Part shown: positions 1 through 10,400 of the stretch, in pieces
How positions within the stretch are numbered: the first letter of the stretch is position 1
Layout: each line of letters starts with the position of its first letter
NCBI GenBank assembly: GCA_029945625.1
Contig: JAQSCW010000026.1
Coordinates: 120,475-184,474 of the forward strand
DNA length: 64,000 bases
Direction: 5' to 3'
Source: a bacterium
Lineage (GTDB): Bacteria; Bacteroidota; Bacteroidia; B-17B0; Aurantibacillaceae
The notes under the pieces: generated by a model
Seen by the model: the letters and a program-made list of their open reading frames with translations, nothing else
Databases searched by the model: none
What the model was told of the DNA's origin: nothing
Position numbers and translations under genes: made by a program

Positions 1-1
1 C

Positions 2-832
2 CGGTTTTTTACCATGTTGCTCTTGGCAAAGCTTCATGAATCAGGATTTACCTTTTTTGGGGCTGAAACTCTCAGTCATTCAGATACCGTCTTAAACAAT
101 AGGGGATATCCTACCCTTCGTTCAGGATATTATACCCGGGAACCGCAATATGGAAATTTGATAAGACAGGCAATTAAAACAGGTTTTTATGTTTTTGCCT
201 ATGAGGCAAGAGGGGGTGTGGATGGCAAACTGCGGGAAATTGAGCAAGCACGAAATATTGCACGAGTATTAGAAGTTAACCCAAAGGCCAAAATACTCAT
301 CCATTGCGGATTTGGTCATTTAATTGAGGGAAAAGTGGAAGGCTGGGAAAAAGCAATGGCCGGACGAGTTTTAGAGTGCACCGGCATTGACCCTTTGACA
401 ATTGATCAGGTGGAACTCAGCGAGCATTCCGACAAAAAATTTGAAAACCCCTATTATCGTAAACTGAACTATAAGTATTTTAAAGTAATACGAAACAGTA
501 GTGTCACCATCCCCGTAAACTTCAGAATTGGGGGCAAAAGCAGCGACATCTTTGTTTATCATCCTCGCACAAAACTCTTATACAACAGACCTGACTGGCT
601 TTTTCAATTTTATAAACCAAAGTTTTTGGTGAATGATATTAAAATTTCATTTCCGGTAATTATCAAAGCCTATTTGGCACAAGAGAATGATGAAATTGCG
701 ATTCCCATAGATGTGATTGAGGTTGAAAAAAAAGCTGACAGCACTGCGTTGGCTTTGATGCCGGGGAATTGGTATACCATTGTTGTAGAAAACCAAAATA
801 AGCAAAAGCAGATTCTTAAGCTTAAATTTTAA
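2..832 (+). CDS. TraB/ChaN/EreA-like (Tiki-fold) protein, 5'-truncated by window edge
   Basis: The reading frame is already open at base 2, before the first ATG at 14, so the true start probably lies outside the window. The visible ~276 residues contain an early AETLSH segment, then GFYVFAYEARGG and an REIEQARNIARVL helix followed by AKILIHCGFGHLIEG. This acidic-strand, RE..QARNI and hydrophobic-strand-plus-His pattern resembles the Tiki/EreA/ChaN superfamily of metal-dependent esterases and haem-binding lipoproteins. The C-terminal ~130 residues (from about NPYYRKLNYKYFKV) look like a beta-rich extension that I do not recognise. The N-terminus, including any signal peptide, is missing. The family call rests on motif resemblance only and no catalytic activity can be assigned. 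Confidence 0.5.
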   Translation, partial: RFFTMLLLAKLHESGFTFFGAETLSHSDTVLNNRGYPTLRSGYYTREPQYGNLIRQAIKTGFYVFAYEARGGVDGKLREIEQARNIARVLEVNPKAKILIHCGFGHLIEGKVEGWEKAMAGRVLECTGIDPLTIDQVELSEHSDKKFENPYYRKLNYKYFKVIRNSSVTIPVNFRIGGKSSDIFVYHPRTKLLYNRPDWLFQFYKPKFLVNDIKISFPVIIKAYLAQENDEIAIPIDVIEVEKKADSTALALMPGNWYTIVVENQNKQKQILKLKF

Positions 833-966
833 GCGGAACTTAGCTTTGCCCTATTCATCTGCTCCTAAAGCTCAATATGATTATCGGAATGTAATCACGC
901 GACACAGACAAGAGAGTCGAATCAATTATAATATTGTCGGTAAGAGATCCTTCCAACCGATCCTTC

Positions 967-2415
967 TTAGGACGGAATCCTCTTAAGCGCTTCCAGCAAA
1001 TAGCTCCAATACTTTTGTACCGAACTAATTTGTACGCATTCATCGGGAGAGTGTGCCCCGCGAATATTCGGACCAAAAGAAATCATTTGCATGGCAGGAT
1101 AATTGGTACCCAAAATGCCACATTCAAGTCCGGCATGGCAGGCGTTTACATGGGCTTGTTCTTTGTAAAGTTCTGTATACAAATCACTCATTAATTTTAC
1201 AATAGAGGAGTCCGGTTTTGGTGTCCAGCCGGGATAAGAGCCTGCAAACCCCACAGAAGCGCCACATAATTCGAAACACGATTTGATCGCATTCGCCAAA
1301 TCCATTTTTTCTGAATCTACCGAACTGCGGGTTAAACACTGAATGGTGTAGCTGCCCTCTTTTACCAACACACGCGCCAAGTTATTGCTGGTTTGCACAA
1401 GGCGGTCAATATCGGGACTCATTCGGTAAATACCGCAGGGGCAAGCGTACAGGGCGCGTACTAATTGCCCTTGAAAGTTTTTGTTTAAGGCAGTTTTTGG
1501 AGTGGCAATAGGTTCTGCATGTAAAACTAAATTAGGGTCTGTAGTTTTGTACTCCGCTTTTAAAATGGAATTTTTGTGGTTAATGAATTCCATAAATGAT
1601 TTTTCGTGGTGCGCATCAACGCTAATGTCTGCTACCGATTCGCGAGGAATGGCATTGCGCAGACTTCCTCCGTCAATAGTGCAAATTTGAACACCAAATT
1701 TTTCTGTAGCTTGTGAAAGAATGCGATTCATCAATTTGTTTGCATTGCCTCGCCCCAAATGAATCTCCATTCCCGAATGCCCTCCGGTTAACCCTTTTAC
1801 CGAAATGCGGTACCCCTTGCTACCGGCGGCTACCGATTCATTTGAATATTTTCCTGTGGCCGTTACATCCACTCCTCCCGCACAACCAATGGTCAGTTCT
1901 TTATCATCTTCTGTATCAAGATTTAGCATGTATTTTGATTCCAATAAACCTCCCTTTAAGTTTAGGGCTCCTGTCATTCCGGTTTCTTCATCAATTGTAA
2001 AGAGAGCTTCTAAAGGGGGGTGGGCAATTGTTTTTGATTCCAAAATGCTCATAATGCTTGCCACGCCAATACCATTGTCGGCACCAAGTGTGGTGCCTCT
2101 GGCTTTTACCCAATCACCCTCCACAAACATATCAATGCCTTGTTGGTCAAAATTAAATTTGGTGTCGCCATTCTTTTGATGTACCATGTCTAAGTGACTT
2201 TGTAAGCAGACTGTGGCACGTTTTTCCATTCCGGCACTGGCCGGTTTCTTGATGATCACATTTCCAACTTCGTCGCGGATGGTGGGTAGGCCTAATGATT
2301 TTCCGAATTGCACAATAAACGCAATCACACGTTCTTCTTTTTTAGAAGGGCGTGGCACTTCATTAAGTGCCGAGAAATTTGACCAGAGTTGTTTTGGTTC
2401 TATTGAATTTAGCAT
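967..2415 (-). CDS. pepD: Aminoacyl-histidine dipeptidase (M20 family, PepD)
   Basis: A cytosolic dizinc peptidase expected to cleave Xaa-His dipeptides such as carnosine and other short peptides. The 482-aa length matches PepD. Metal and catalytic positions are visible: H74 in LQSHLDMVH, D113 in LGADNGIG, the E143/E144 pair in DEETGMTG, and a C-terminal His in GAHSPDE (about 455). The dimerisation insert lies between the two halves of the catalytic domain, around residues 190-390. There is no signal peptide. The ATG at 2415 gives MLNSIEPKQLWSNF, the usual PepD N-terminus. It lies downstream of fumC on the same strand, but 258 bp of hairpin-rich sequence separate them, so separate transcription is likely. 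Confidence 0.95.
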   Translation of the reverse strand: MLNSIEPKQLWSNFSALNEVPRPSKKEERVIAFIVQFGKSLGLPTIRDEVGNVIIKKPASAGMEKRATVCLQSHLDMVHQKNGDTKFNFDQQGIDMFVEGDWVKARGTTLGADNGIGVASIMSILESKTIAHPPLEALFTIDEETGMTGALNLKGGLLESKYMLNLDTEDDKELTIGCAGGVDVTATGKYSNESVAAGSKGYRISVKGLTGGHSGMEIHLGRGNANKLMNRILSQATEKFGVQICTIDGGSLRNAIPRESVADISVDAHHEKSFMEFINHKNSILKAEYKTTDPNLVLHAEPIATPKTALNKNFQGQLVRALYACPCGIYRMSPDIDRLVQTSNNLARVLVKEGSYTIQCLTRSSVDSEKMDLANAIKSCFELCGASVGFAGSYPGWTPKPDSSIVKLMSDLYTELYKEQAHVNACHAGLECGILGTNYPAMQMISFGPNIRGAHSPDECVQISSVQKYWSYLLEALKRIPS

Positions 2416-2501
2416 GGTGTTTTATTTTGAAAATAGGTTGTTTTCGATTTGCAAGGTACTGAATTTTGCGTGAGGGATGCGAAAGGTTTAGCCACCGCAG
2501 A

Positions 2502-2650
2502 CTCGCCTTTTTTTGGCGAGGCGAGGAGGCCGCAGCGAAGCACGACAAAAGTACAGTGTACTTTTGGGCGAGGCAGTGCGTAAGCCTGTAGCAGCCCGAC
2601 CCTCATGAAACAGAATTTTCTGATGTTTGTCCTGCTTCTGTTTCATGAGG
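2502..2650. repeat. Cluster of three hairpins (REP/BIME-like element) between fumC and pepD
   Basis: Three inverted repeats follow each other. The first is ctcgcc/ggcgag (2502-2507 with 2515-2520, T7 loop). The second is caaaagtac/gtacttttg (2546-2554 with 2558-2566, 3-nt loop). The third is a perfect 15-bp pair, cctcatgaaacagaa at 2601-2615 with its complement at 2636-2650 and a 20-nt loop. None is followed by a convincing T-run on the minus strand, so they are not classical terminators. Small ORFs across the block have no recognisable product. The middle palindrome recurs at 10729-10757, which points to a dispersed genomic repeat. Confidence 0.7.
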
Positions 2651-2673
2651 GGCACGCCCAAAAAAAATAACAA

Positions 2674-4071
2674 TTACTTCAAACTTCCAATCATATCTTC
2701 GGGACGCACCCAAAGATCGAATTGTTCGTTGGTCACATATCCCAGCTCAATCGCAGCTTCACGCAACGTCTTATTGCCTTTGTGCGCTGTCTTGGCGATT
2801 TTGGCCGATTTTTCATACCCAATATGCGTATTTAATGCAGTTACCAGCATCAATGAATTTTCGAGGTGTTGTTTTAAAACGGGCAGATTTGGCTCAATGC
2901 CCACGGCGCAATTATCATTAAAACTCACACAGGCATCGCCAATCAATCGGGCCGACTGTAAAACATTGGCCGCCATCACGGGTTTAAATACATTTAATTC
3001 AAAATGACCCATTGAACCGCCAACAGTCACCGCCACATCATTGCCAATTACTTGCGCGCACACCATCGTCATGGCTTCGGGTTGAGTGGGATTTACTTTT
3101 CCCGGCATAATAGAAGAACCCGGTTCGTTATCGGGAATAATAATTTCACCTATGCCGCAACGGGGTCCCGATGATAACATCCGGATATCATTAGCAATTT
3201 TCATAAGTGAAACCGCGTTACGTTTTAAAGCGCCGCTTAATTCAACCAGGGCATCGTGTGCCGCAAGTGCCTCAAATTTATTGGGCGCCGTAACAAATGG
3301 TAGTTTCGTTAACTCCGCAATTTTTTTGGCCACTAACACATCATAACCTTTTGGGGTATTAAGTCCTGTACCCACCGCAGTGCCCCCAAGAGCGAGTTCT
3401 TTCACAGCTCCCAATGCATTGTTAAGCGCTCTGATACCCATCTCAATTTGTTGCGCATACCCGCTGAACTCTTGGCCCAACGACAATGGAGTAGCATCCA
3501 TAAAATGCGTGCGACCGGTTTTGATAATGTTCTTAAAGTCTCCGGCTTTTTTTGTTAAGGTATTGTGTAGTTTTTCTAAACCGGGAAGGGTGATCTCTAC
3601 CACTTGTTTGTATGCCGCAATATGCATGGCGGTGGGGAAGGTATCATTACTCGATTGTGATTTATTTACATCGTCGTTAGGATGTAGGACTTTTTTCTCG
3701 TCTTCTAATTTACCGCCCTGCATCACGTGCGCCCGGTAGGCAATCACTTCATTGGCATTCATATTGCTCTGTGTACCCGAGCCGGTTTGCCAAATCACGA
3801 GCGGAAATTGATCGTCGAGTTTGCCGGCAATAATTTCGTCGCAGGTTTTGGAAATGAGATCGCATTTGTCCTTCGCAAGTACTCCCAATTCGTGATTGGC
3901 CAGTGCCGCCGCTTTTTTTAAATACCCAAAGGCATAAATAATCTCTTTAGGCATGCTGGCCTCGGGACCAATTTTAAAGTTATTACGGCTGCGTTCGGTT
4001 TGAGCACCCCAATATACATGAGCCGGTACTTTTACCTCGCCCATGGTATCTTTTTCTATCCTATATTCCAT
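2674..4071 (-). CDS. fumC: Class II fumarate hydratase (fumarase C)
   Basis: Fumarase C interconverts fumarate and L-malate in the TCA cycle; it is an iron-independent homotetramer. At 465 aa it has the normal length. Superfamily signatures are in order: [14 protein letters not shown] (residues 96-109), SSNDTFPTA (140-148), [10 protein letters not shown] with the catalytic His at 189, and the [10 protein letters not shown] fingerprint at 318-327. The ATG at 4071 is preferred over an upstream in-frame ATG at 4101 because it gives the standard [16 protein letters not shown] start. In addition, a perfect -7 box (4090-4097) lies just upstream, so the longer start would precede the transcript. Confidence 0.96.
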   Translation of the reverse strand: MEYRIEKDTMGEVKVPAHVYWGAQTERSRNNFKIGPEASMPKEIIYAFGYLKKAAALANHELGVLAKDKCDLISKTCDEIIAGKLDDQFPLVIWQTGSGTQSNMNANEVIAYRAHVMQGGKLEDEKKVLHPNDDVNKSQSSNDTFPTAMHIAAYKQVVEITLPGLEKLHNTLTKKAGDFKNIIKTGRTHFMDATPLSLGQEFSGYAQQIEMGIRALNNALGAVKELALGGTAVGTGLNTPKGYDVLVAKKIAELTKLPFVTAPNKFEALAAHDALVELSGALKRNAVSLMKIANDIRMLSSGPRCGIGEIIIPDNEPGSSIMPGKVNPTQPEAMTMVCAQVIGNDVAVTVGGSMGHFELNVFKPVMAANVLQSARLIGDACVSFNDNCAVGIEPNLPVLKQHLENSLMLVTALNTHIGYEKSAKIAKTAHKGNKTLREAAIELGYVTNEQFDLWVRPEDMIGSLK

Positions 4072-4089
4072 AATCAAAAATTTAAAGCA

Positions 4090-4097
4090 CAAATTTA
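4090..4097 (-). promoter_or_regulatory. Probable fumC -7 box (TAnnTTTG type)
   Basis: On the minus strand the sequence reads TAAATTTG, a perfect match to the Bacteroidota -7 consensus, 18 bp before the fumC ATG at 4071. I see no clear TTTG -33 element at 19-22 bp, so the call rests on the -7 box and its position. Confidence 0.45.
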
Positions 4098-4158
4098 ACA
4101 ATTTGATACTTTGCCGGGGATATTTTTCGGGAATAATTAGATGTGAATAAAGAAGACC

Positions 4159-4905
4159 TTATTTTTCGGCGATCTCGTCCAATTCATTGAGAGCCTTAGA
4201 TACATGCAGCTTCAGACTTTGAACCAAGACATCGCGTTCGTCTAAGAACAAGAGATCGGCATGAGCAAAATCATACAGACTTGGTTGGCGACCGGCAAAT
4301 TTGGAGGTCTTGATGCCTGCTTCGGGTTTTCTAATCAGAAGTTTTCGGTCCAGTTTTTCACACGCGTCGAGCTCGTATAATTTTTTATCGGTGATCAATT
4401 TAATTAGTTCGTCGGCATAATCGGGTGAAGTGGCATAACCGGCATTTTTTAAACCATAACACCAGCCTTTAAAATCATTTACGGATAAATAAAACAAAGA
4501 GGCATAACGCGGACGAGAAGAAAGAAACAAACTGTGATCGGTATAAGATTCATCAATGCTGGCGTACCTCCTGAAACATTCGTTGGTACTATCGTCATCT
4601 TTTAAAATGGTGTCGCCTTCCCAGCCATTATGACATTTTATTCCGAAATGATTATTGGAACGTTTCGCTAATTCGCTAGTTCCGCTGCGGCTTTCGAGAA
4701 TGGCTTGAGCCAGAATCACACTCGCAGGAATATTAAATTGAACCATCTGTTCAATGGCTTCTTCGGCATATGAATCAATATAGTTATAGGTTCTGAGAAG
4801 TGGTGGCTGGGCCTTGAGAACAAACGTGCAGAGAAATATCAGTAGAGCCAAGTGAAAGGATCGTTTGTTGAGGAGACGGTGAATTGAAAATCCGGTATTT
4901 ATCAT
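4159..4905 (-). CDS. Glucosaminidase domain protein (GH73/FlgJ-type peptidoglycan hydrolase)
   Basis: A predicted exported N-acetylglucosaminidase that cleaves the glycan strands of peptidoglycan. Residues 16-31 form a hydrophobic membrane-targeting segment. The catalytic domain spans about 43-175, with PASVILAQAILESRSGTSELA holding the likely general acid E71, followed by NNHFGIKC and the conserved RRYASIDESYTDHSLFL segment. The C-terminal ~75 residues (after LYELDACEKL) lack the LysM repeats often found in this family. It is transcribed away from the prolyl oligopeptidase gene, with 80 bp between the two starts. Confidence 0.88.
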   Translation of the reverse strand: MINTGFSIHRLLNKRSFHLALLIFLCTFVLKAQPPLLRTYNYIDSYAEEAIEQMVQFNIPASVILAQAILESRSGTSELAKRSNNHFGIKCHNGWEGDTILKDDDSTNECFRRYASIDESYTDHSLFLSSRPRYASLFYLSVNDFKGWCYGLKNAGYATSPDYADELIKLITDKKLYELDACEKLDRKLLIRKPEAGIKTSKFAGRQPSLYDFAHADLLFLDERDVLVQSLKLHVSKALNELDEIAEK

Positions 4906-4985
4906 CTACATTTACAAAAATATGCGTACTTCTCATCAGTATCTGAAGGCCGACATTTACATATTAACAATCTGTTTTTGAAAAA

Positions 4986-7085
4986 ATGAAGAATTTCTCC
5001 TACATCATCGTCTTTAGCACGGCTTTTCATCTCTTAGTTCCCGCGCAAGGGCTTGTGAAATACCCGGTTACCGAGAAACAAACTCAAACCGACGATTATT
5101 TTGGTACCAAGGTGGAAGACCCTTACCGCTGGCTGGAAGATGACCGGAGTGCCAATACGGCCGAATGGGTGAAACGTGAGAATAGTTTCACCGAAGATTA
5201 TCTCAAAATGATGCCAGCGCGGGCAAGGTTAAAGGCGCGTCTCACCGAATTATGGAATTTCAACAAACAAACGGCTCCCTACAAAAAGGGTGATCTGTTC
5301 TTTTGCAGTCGGAATAATGGCTTACAAAATCAAAGCGTGCTCTTTGTGATGAACACCTTAAGCGATGTAGGGGAAGTATTATTAGATCCAAATACTCTTT
5401 CCTCAGATGGCACTGTTTCTTTGAACAGCACGTCTATTTCCAAAGATGCAAAAACTCTGGCTTATGGTATCTCGCGAGCAGGAAGCGATTGGGTAGAAAT
5501 TCATTTCAGAGATATCGCCTCTAAACAAGATTTGCCTGATGTTTTAAAATGGGTGAAGTTCAGCGGAGCAAGTTGGGTTGGCAATTCGGTGTATTACAGT
5601 CGTTACGATGAACCTCAAGGAAGTGAACTTTCTCAATCAAATAAGAATCATAAAGTGTATTTGCACCATTTGGGAGCTGAGCAGCAAAAAGACGAACTGG
5701 TTTTTGAAGACAAAGATCACCCCAATTATAATTTTGGGGCCTGGGTGAGTGATGATCAACGTTTTCTTTTTCTGAGTACCAGTGAGAGCACCAGCGGTGA
5801 AAAACTAATGGTGAAAGATCTTACCGATCCGGCAGGAAAATTTGTAAGTATTTCCGACAATTTTAATAATGATTATAACATCATTGATAACGATGGTCCG
5901 AGAATTTATGTGCTCACAAACAAAGACGCACCCAAATACAAACTGGTCACCATCGATGTGGTGAATTCCGAAATAAAAAACTGGAACACGCTCATTCCCG
6001 AGTCGGCTCATTTGTTAGAAGGGGTTCGGATCTGCAATTTTAAGATCATTGCCAATTATTTGCAGGATGTAAGCTCGCATCTCTACTTATATGAAATGAG
6101 TGGCAAACGTCTCAAAGAAATTCCTTTGCAGGGGATTTGTCGTTTAAGTGCTTTTAATACCGATAAGAATTACGATTTCGCTACTTACAGTATTTCCCAA
6201 TTCACAAGTCCTGAGCAAACGTATTATTTAGATGGCAAAACTTTTGAAAGTAAATTGTTATTCAGTCCCAATTGTAAATTCGATTCTAAAAATTACATCA
6301 CCGAACAAGTATTTTTTCCGAGCAAAGACGGAAGTATGATTCCCATGTTTATTACTCACCGCAAAGGATTGCAACTGACTCCGCAAACGCCATGTTTTGT
6401 TTATGGCTACGGTGGTTTTAATATTTCAATTGCTCCCGAATTCAGAATTGACCGAGCCGTTTTTTTGGAAGCCGGCGGAATCTATTGCGTCCCCACGCTC
6501 AGAGGTGGAGGAGAATACGGGGAAGAATGGCACAAAGCCGGTACTAAATGCAATAAACAAACGGTCTTTGATGATTTTATTGCAGCTTGCGAATTTTTGG
6601 TGTCCAAAAAATACACCTCTTATACTAAAATCGCCATTCACGGCCGCAGCAATGGCGGATTACTAATAGGTGCCGTTATGACTCAGCGTCCTGATATTTG
6701 CAAAGTGGCCATTCCGGCTGTAGGTGTTTTAGACATGCTGCGCTTTCATTTATTTACGATTGGCAGGGCCTGGACGGTTGATTATGGCTGCAGCGATAAT
6801 AAAACAGAATTTGAGTGTTTATATAAATACTCGCCCTTACACAATATTAAATCAGTGGCCTATCCCGCCACGCTCATTTTAACGGGAGATCATGACGACC
6901 GTGTGGTACCGGCTCATTCATTTAAATTTGCTGCAACCTTGCAGGAAAAAAACACCGGACCTAATCCCTGTCTCATTCGCATTGATGTGAATGCCGGACA
7001 CGGTGCAGGAAAACCAACAAGCAAACAAATTGATGAGTTTGCAGACTTGTGGGCATTTACTTTCAAAAATCTGGGTATTAAGTAG
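4986..7085 (+). CDS. Prolyl oligopeptidase (S9A family)
   Basis: A serine peptidase cleaving after proline in short peptides. The N-terminus is hydrophobic and ends in PAQG, so the protein is probably exported to the periplasm, as is common for S9 enzymes in Bacteroidota. An N-terminal seven-bladed propeller (about 75-420) precedes the alpha/beta hydrolase domain. The catalytic triad is visible: S555 in GRSNGG, the Asp in GDHDDR (635-640) and H672 in AGHGAG. The early VEDPYRWLEDD motif is diagnostic of S9A. At 699 aa it is full length. ATG 4986 is supported by the signal-peptide-like start. No operon partner is visible. Confidence 0.95.
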   Translation: MKNFSYIIVFSTAFHLLVPAQGLVKYPVTEKQTQTDDYFGTKVEDPYRWLEDDRSANTAEWVKRENSFTEDYLKMMPARARLKARLTELWNFNKQTAPYKKGDLFFCSRNNGLQNQSVLFVMNTLSDVGEVLLDPNTLSSDGTVSLNSTSISKDAKTLAYGISRAGSDWVEIHFRDIASKQDLPDVLKWVKFSGASWVGNSVYYSRYDEPQGSELSQSNKNHKVYLHHLGAEQQKDELVFEDKDHPNYNFGAWVSDDQRFLFLSTSESTSGEKLMVKDLTDPAGKFVSISDNFNNDYNIIDNDGPRIYVLTNKDAPKYKLVTIDVVNSEIKNWNTLIPESAHLLEGVRICNFKIIANYLQDVSSHLYLYEMSGKRLKEIPLQGICRLSAFNTDKNYDFATYSISQFTSPEQTYYLDGKTFESKLLFSPNCKFDSKNYITEQVFFPSKDGSMIPMFITHRKGLQLTPQTPCFVYGYGGFNISIAPEFRIDRAVFLEAGGIYCVPTLRGGGEYGEEWHKAGTKCNKQTVFDDFIAACEFLVSKKYTSYTKIAIHGRSNGGLLIGAVMTQRPDICKVAIPAVGVLDMLRFHLFTIGRAWTVDYGCSDNKTEFECLYKYSPLHNIKSVAYPATLILTGDHDDRVVPAHSFKFAATLQEKNTGPNPCLIRIDVNAGHGAGKPTSKQIDEFADLWAFTFKNLGIK

Positions 7086-7474
7086 CGTTCTATTCTGCAA
7101 TTTCAAAGCACACTTCCACCTTGTTTTTGCCACTTTGCGATCCAATATTTTCAAAGTTCAAATTATTAAAAAAACTCCATCTACCTATTTGCTTTATGGT
7201 GCTTGTAATATCAAAGTACATAGAACTTAAAACAAAAATTTCTAACAGAAAATTCATTCATGAGTGCAAAAAAATAGCAGATGCATGACTAAAAAATAAG
7301 ATAACCAACGAAGAAAGCCCTATTAGAGCGAGTCTAAACCCTACAATTATCGAAATTTTACGAAAATTAGAGCTGCTGACGTAAATCGGACAAGTCAGGA
7401 AATGCCTGCAAGTATGTATTAGAGGCCTATCCCCTTTGCCATACACATTATTAACTCAGAAAAACTGAACCGGG
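7086..7474. other. Intergenic region between convergent genes; nothing recognised
   Basis: This AT-rich stretch separates the 3' ends of the prolyl oligopeptidase and adhesin genes. A 62-codon minus-strand frame at 7258-7446 has no recognisable motif, start context or composition, and I treat it as chance. I found no strong hairpin with a T-run and no tRNA-like fold. Confidence 0.5.
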
Positions 7475-10400
7475 TTAATTCCCAACAAAGATTTTTTGTG
7501 TGAACAATTGTTTGTTTTCCCTGTCGATAATAAAATAAACACCGGGCGCAGCAATAGAAATATGCTCTTTGTGATTATTCAGGTCGCTGAGGTGAATATA
7601 CCTAATCAGTTGACCGACGGCATTTACAAGGCTCAGATTGATGTCTAAAGGACACACAATTTCAAATTCGCCCCGGTTGGGATTGGGACAGATCAATAGT
7701 TCAACGTTGCTGGCTTCAATTTCTTTCACGCCCGTGCAGGCGGATACTTTTACAGATACAAAAGCGACATCGCGGCATCCGTTAGCGTCGGTGCCTGTTA
7801 CTGTATAATTCTGCTGCCCGGCAGGGGCAACCGTTACTGAAGCACCGGGCGGAAAAGTATTCCAGGTATAAGTGGTAGCCCCGGAGGCTAATAAATTTAC
7901 GCTTTCTCCCTTGCAGATCACACTTCTGCTCGCAACGGCAGTAACGGTCGGATTGGGATTGACCTGTACCCCGATACTTTGTGTACTTGTACAAATTACA
8001 TTGTTGGAAGAAGAGGTGGCGCTTACCTGGTAAACCGTATATAACGTTGGCGAAACCGAAATGGATGGAAAAGGAAAGTTGCCATTCCAGATATAACTGA
8101 AAGCGCCGGTGGCAGTTAAAGTAGCGGTGCCACCTACACAAACGGCGGTGTTGCCGGTAATGGTAAATTGGGGCTCAAACACCACAACAGTTATTGTCTG
8201 AATTGAGGCGCAACCAATGTTGATAAAAGTACCTTTAACGCTGAAAGTTGCAGTGCTGGTAGGATTCACAACCCATATAGGATTTGCCGGTCCGCCAGTC
8301 CAGCTGTATGTGTCGGCGCCCAGGGCGCTGAGGGTGGAGGTGCCCCCCTTACAAACTAATGGATTAGTGGCCGATATGTTGATGGGAGGAATCGTTTTTA
8401 CAAAGATGAACTGCGAAACGGTAGAAGAACAACCAAGGCTGTTTGTTCCTGTCGCCGAATAAGATGAGGATGCGAAAGGGTTCACTACGATAGCTGAGCC
8501 AGTCCCTGCTGGCGGCATCCAGTTGTAAAGCGAAGCCCCGCTGACGGTCAGCGTCGCGGAATCACCCGGGCAAACTACGGAAGGGCTAACCGCTATGGTA
8601 AGGGTTGGAATCGGTTGTGTGATAAGGCTCACGGTTGTGGAATTGGCGCAGGTGCCATCGGAAGCACTGAGTGTAAAGATGGTGCTCACAGTTGGAGATA
8701 CCACCACAGTTGCGCCTGCTCCCCCATACGGTTGCCAGGTGTAACCCAAGGCGCCCGCGCCTGATAAAGTTGTATTGCCTAGGGAACACACGATGGATGG
8801 GGAAGCCATGGCGATGACGGAAGGAAGACCATTGACGATCACTGAAACAGTTTTTATATCTATGCAGTTCCCTATGGATTGGGTGAGGCTGTACACGGTA
8901 GTAATGGTAGGGCTAACGGTAATAATGGAGGCGTTGGAAGCTCCCGGCATCCAGGTATAGTTGCCGGCTCCTTGAGCAGAAATAGTACAAGTTTCACCCA
9001 TGCAGAGCGACGAAGGCGAAGGCACAGGGCTTAGCGAAGGGCCCGGCAAAACAGTAACCGCTGCCGTTGATGTGCCAGTGCAGCCAAACACGTTTGTGCC
9101 GGTAACGGTGTATACATTGGTAGAGGGCGGAATAAATGCGGAACCATTAAGAATCCCGCCCGTCCAGGTATAAGAGTTGGCACCTGAAGCGCTGAGTGCT
9201 GTTGAATTTCCAGGGCAGAGGGTAACGGAACTGGGGTTTGCAGAAAGCGTAGGATTTGGATTCACTGAAACGGTTACCACCGCTGTTGCGGTGCCACAGC
9301 CATTTGCGCCGGTTATGGAATAGGTTAAAGTTGAAGTGGGGATAAACGGGCTGGCATTGCTCACGCCCCCGCTCCAGGTGTATGAATTGGCCCCGGCGCC
9401 ACTGAGCGTAACAAAATTGCCTTGGCAAATTGAGTTGCTGCTGCTGTTAATTGTTACGCTCGGCAGGGTGCCATCAACCGTTACCGTAATAACACCAAGT
9501 GAAATACACCCGAGCGAATTGGTGCCCGAAACGCTGTAAGTGGTGTTGACTAAAGGCGACACAATAACATTGGAAGAGTTTGACCCGGTGCTCCAAGTAT
9601 AGGACACCTGACTCGGTGCGTTTAATGTGGCGCTGCCACCCACACAAATATTAGCCTGTATAAAATTGAGTGGCATCACGCCAATGCTCGTGGTATAACT
9701 GATTACCACTTCACCACTACCGCTGATGTTGCCTGACGTAGTGTAGGCACTTAAAAGACTGCCAAGATAACTTGAACCGCCACCGCCGCTTCCGCCGCAA
9801 CCAGCCGTGTAGATCTCTCCATTCCAAAGGCTGTACTGCCCTGGTCCTCCTGTGAGTCCACCACCATCGCCTCCGGTGAAAGCGGTGACGGTGAAGTTCG
9901 AGCCTTGGTTGGCATAGCTTTCTGTACCTCCGGCCCCGCCTGTCCACAGAGTCCCCGCGTAACCACCTTGCCAAAAGGCCCAACCAGAAGTGCCAGCAAT
10001 GCCACCGGCTGTTTGAGATCCACCCGTAGGCAACACATATCCACTAATGCCTGGGTTACCTGCACCGCCGCCACCCCCATAATAACCGCCGCCGCCGCCG
10101 CCGCCGGTACCTCTGCCGCAGTTCATTATTCTATTACCCCCCGCTCCCCCTCCTCCACCGCCAACAATTACCCGGTTAGCTAGTGAATTGCCGTTCAGCC
10201 TTACATCTGAGCCACCACCACCAGCGCCACCAATGGCCACGGTACAGGTCGAAACGCCGGCAAGCCCGCCACCGTTATAACCATTAGTGCCGCCTGCGAA
10301 AATGGTCAAAACATCCCCGGGGCTTACGGTCAGTACACCAAAAGCTGTACCGCCTAAACCTCCAAGTACCCCCATTGCATTAGTGCCCCCCCGAGCGCCC

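Noticed and set aside
2363..2673. Several overlapping small minus-strand frames between fumC and pepD
   Set aside because: They run through the hairpin cluster, have no recognisable domain or start context, and mirror the repeat's own symmetry; read as repeat, not genes.
7258..7446. 62-codon minus-strand frame after the prolyl oligopeptidase
   Set aside because: No motif, start context or neighbour support; one frame of chance length in AT-rich sequence.
9717..10183. Overlapping frames within the adhesin gene on both strands
   Set aside because: Antisense or shifted shadows of the glycine-rich repeats; high GC and repetitive codons create long open frames.
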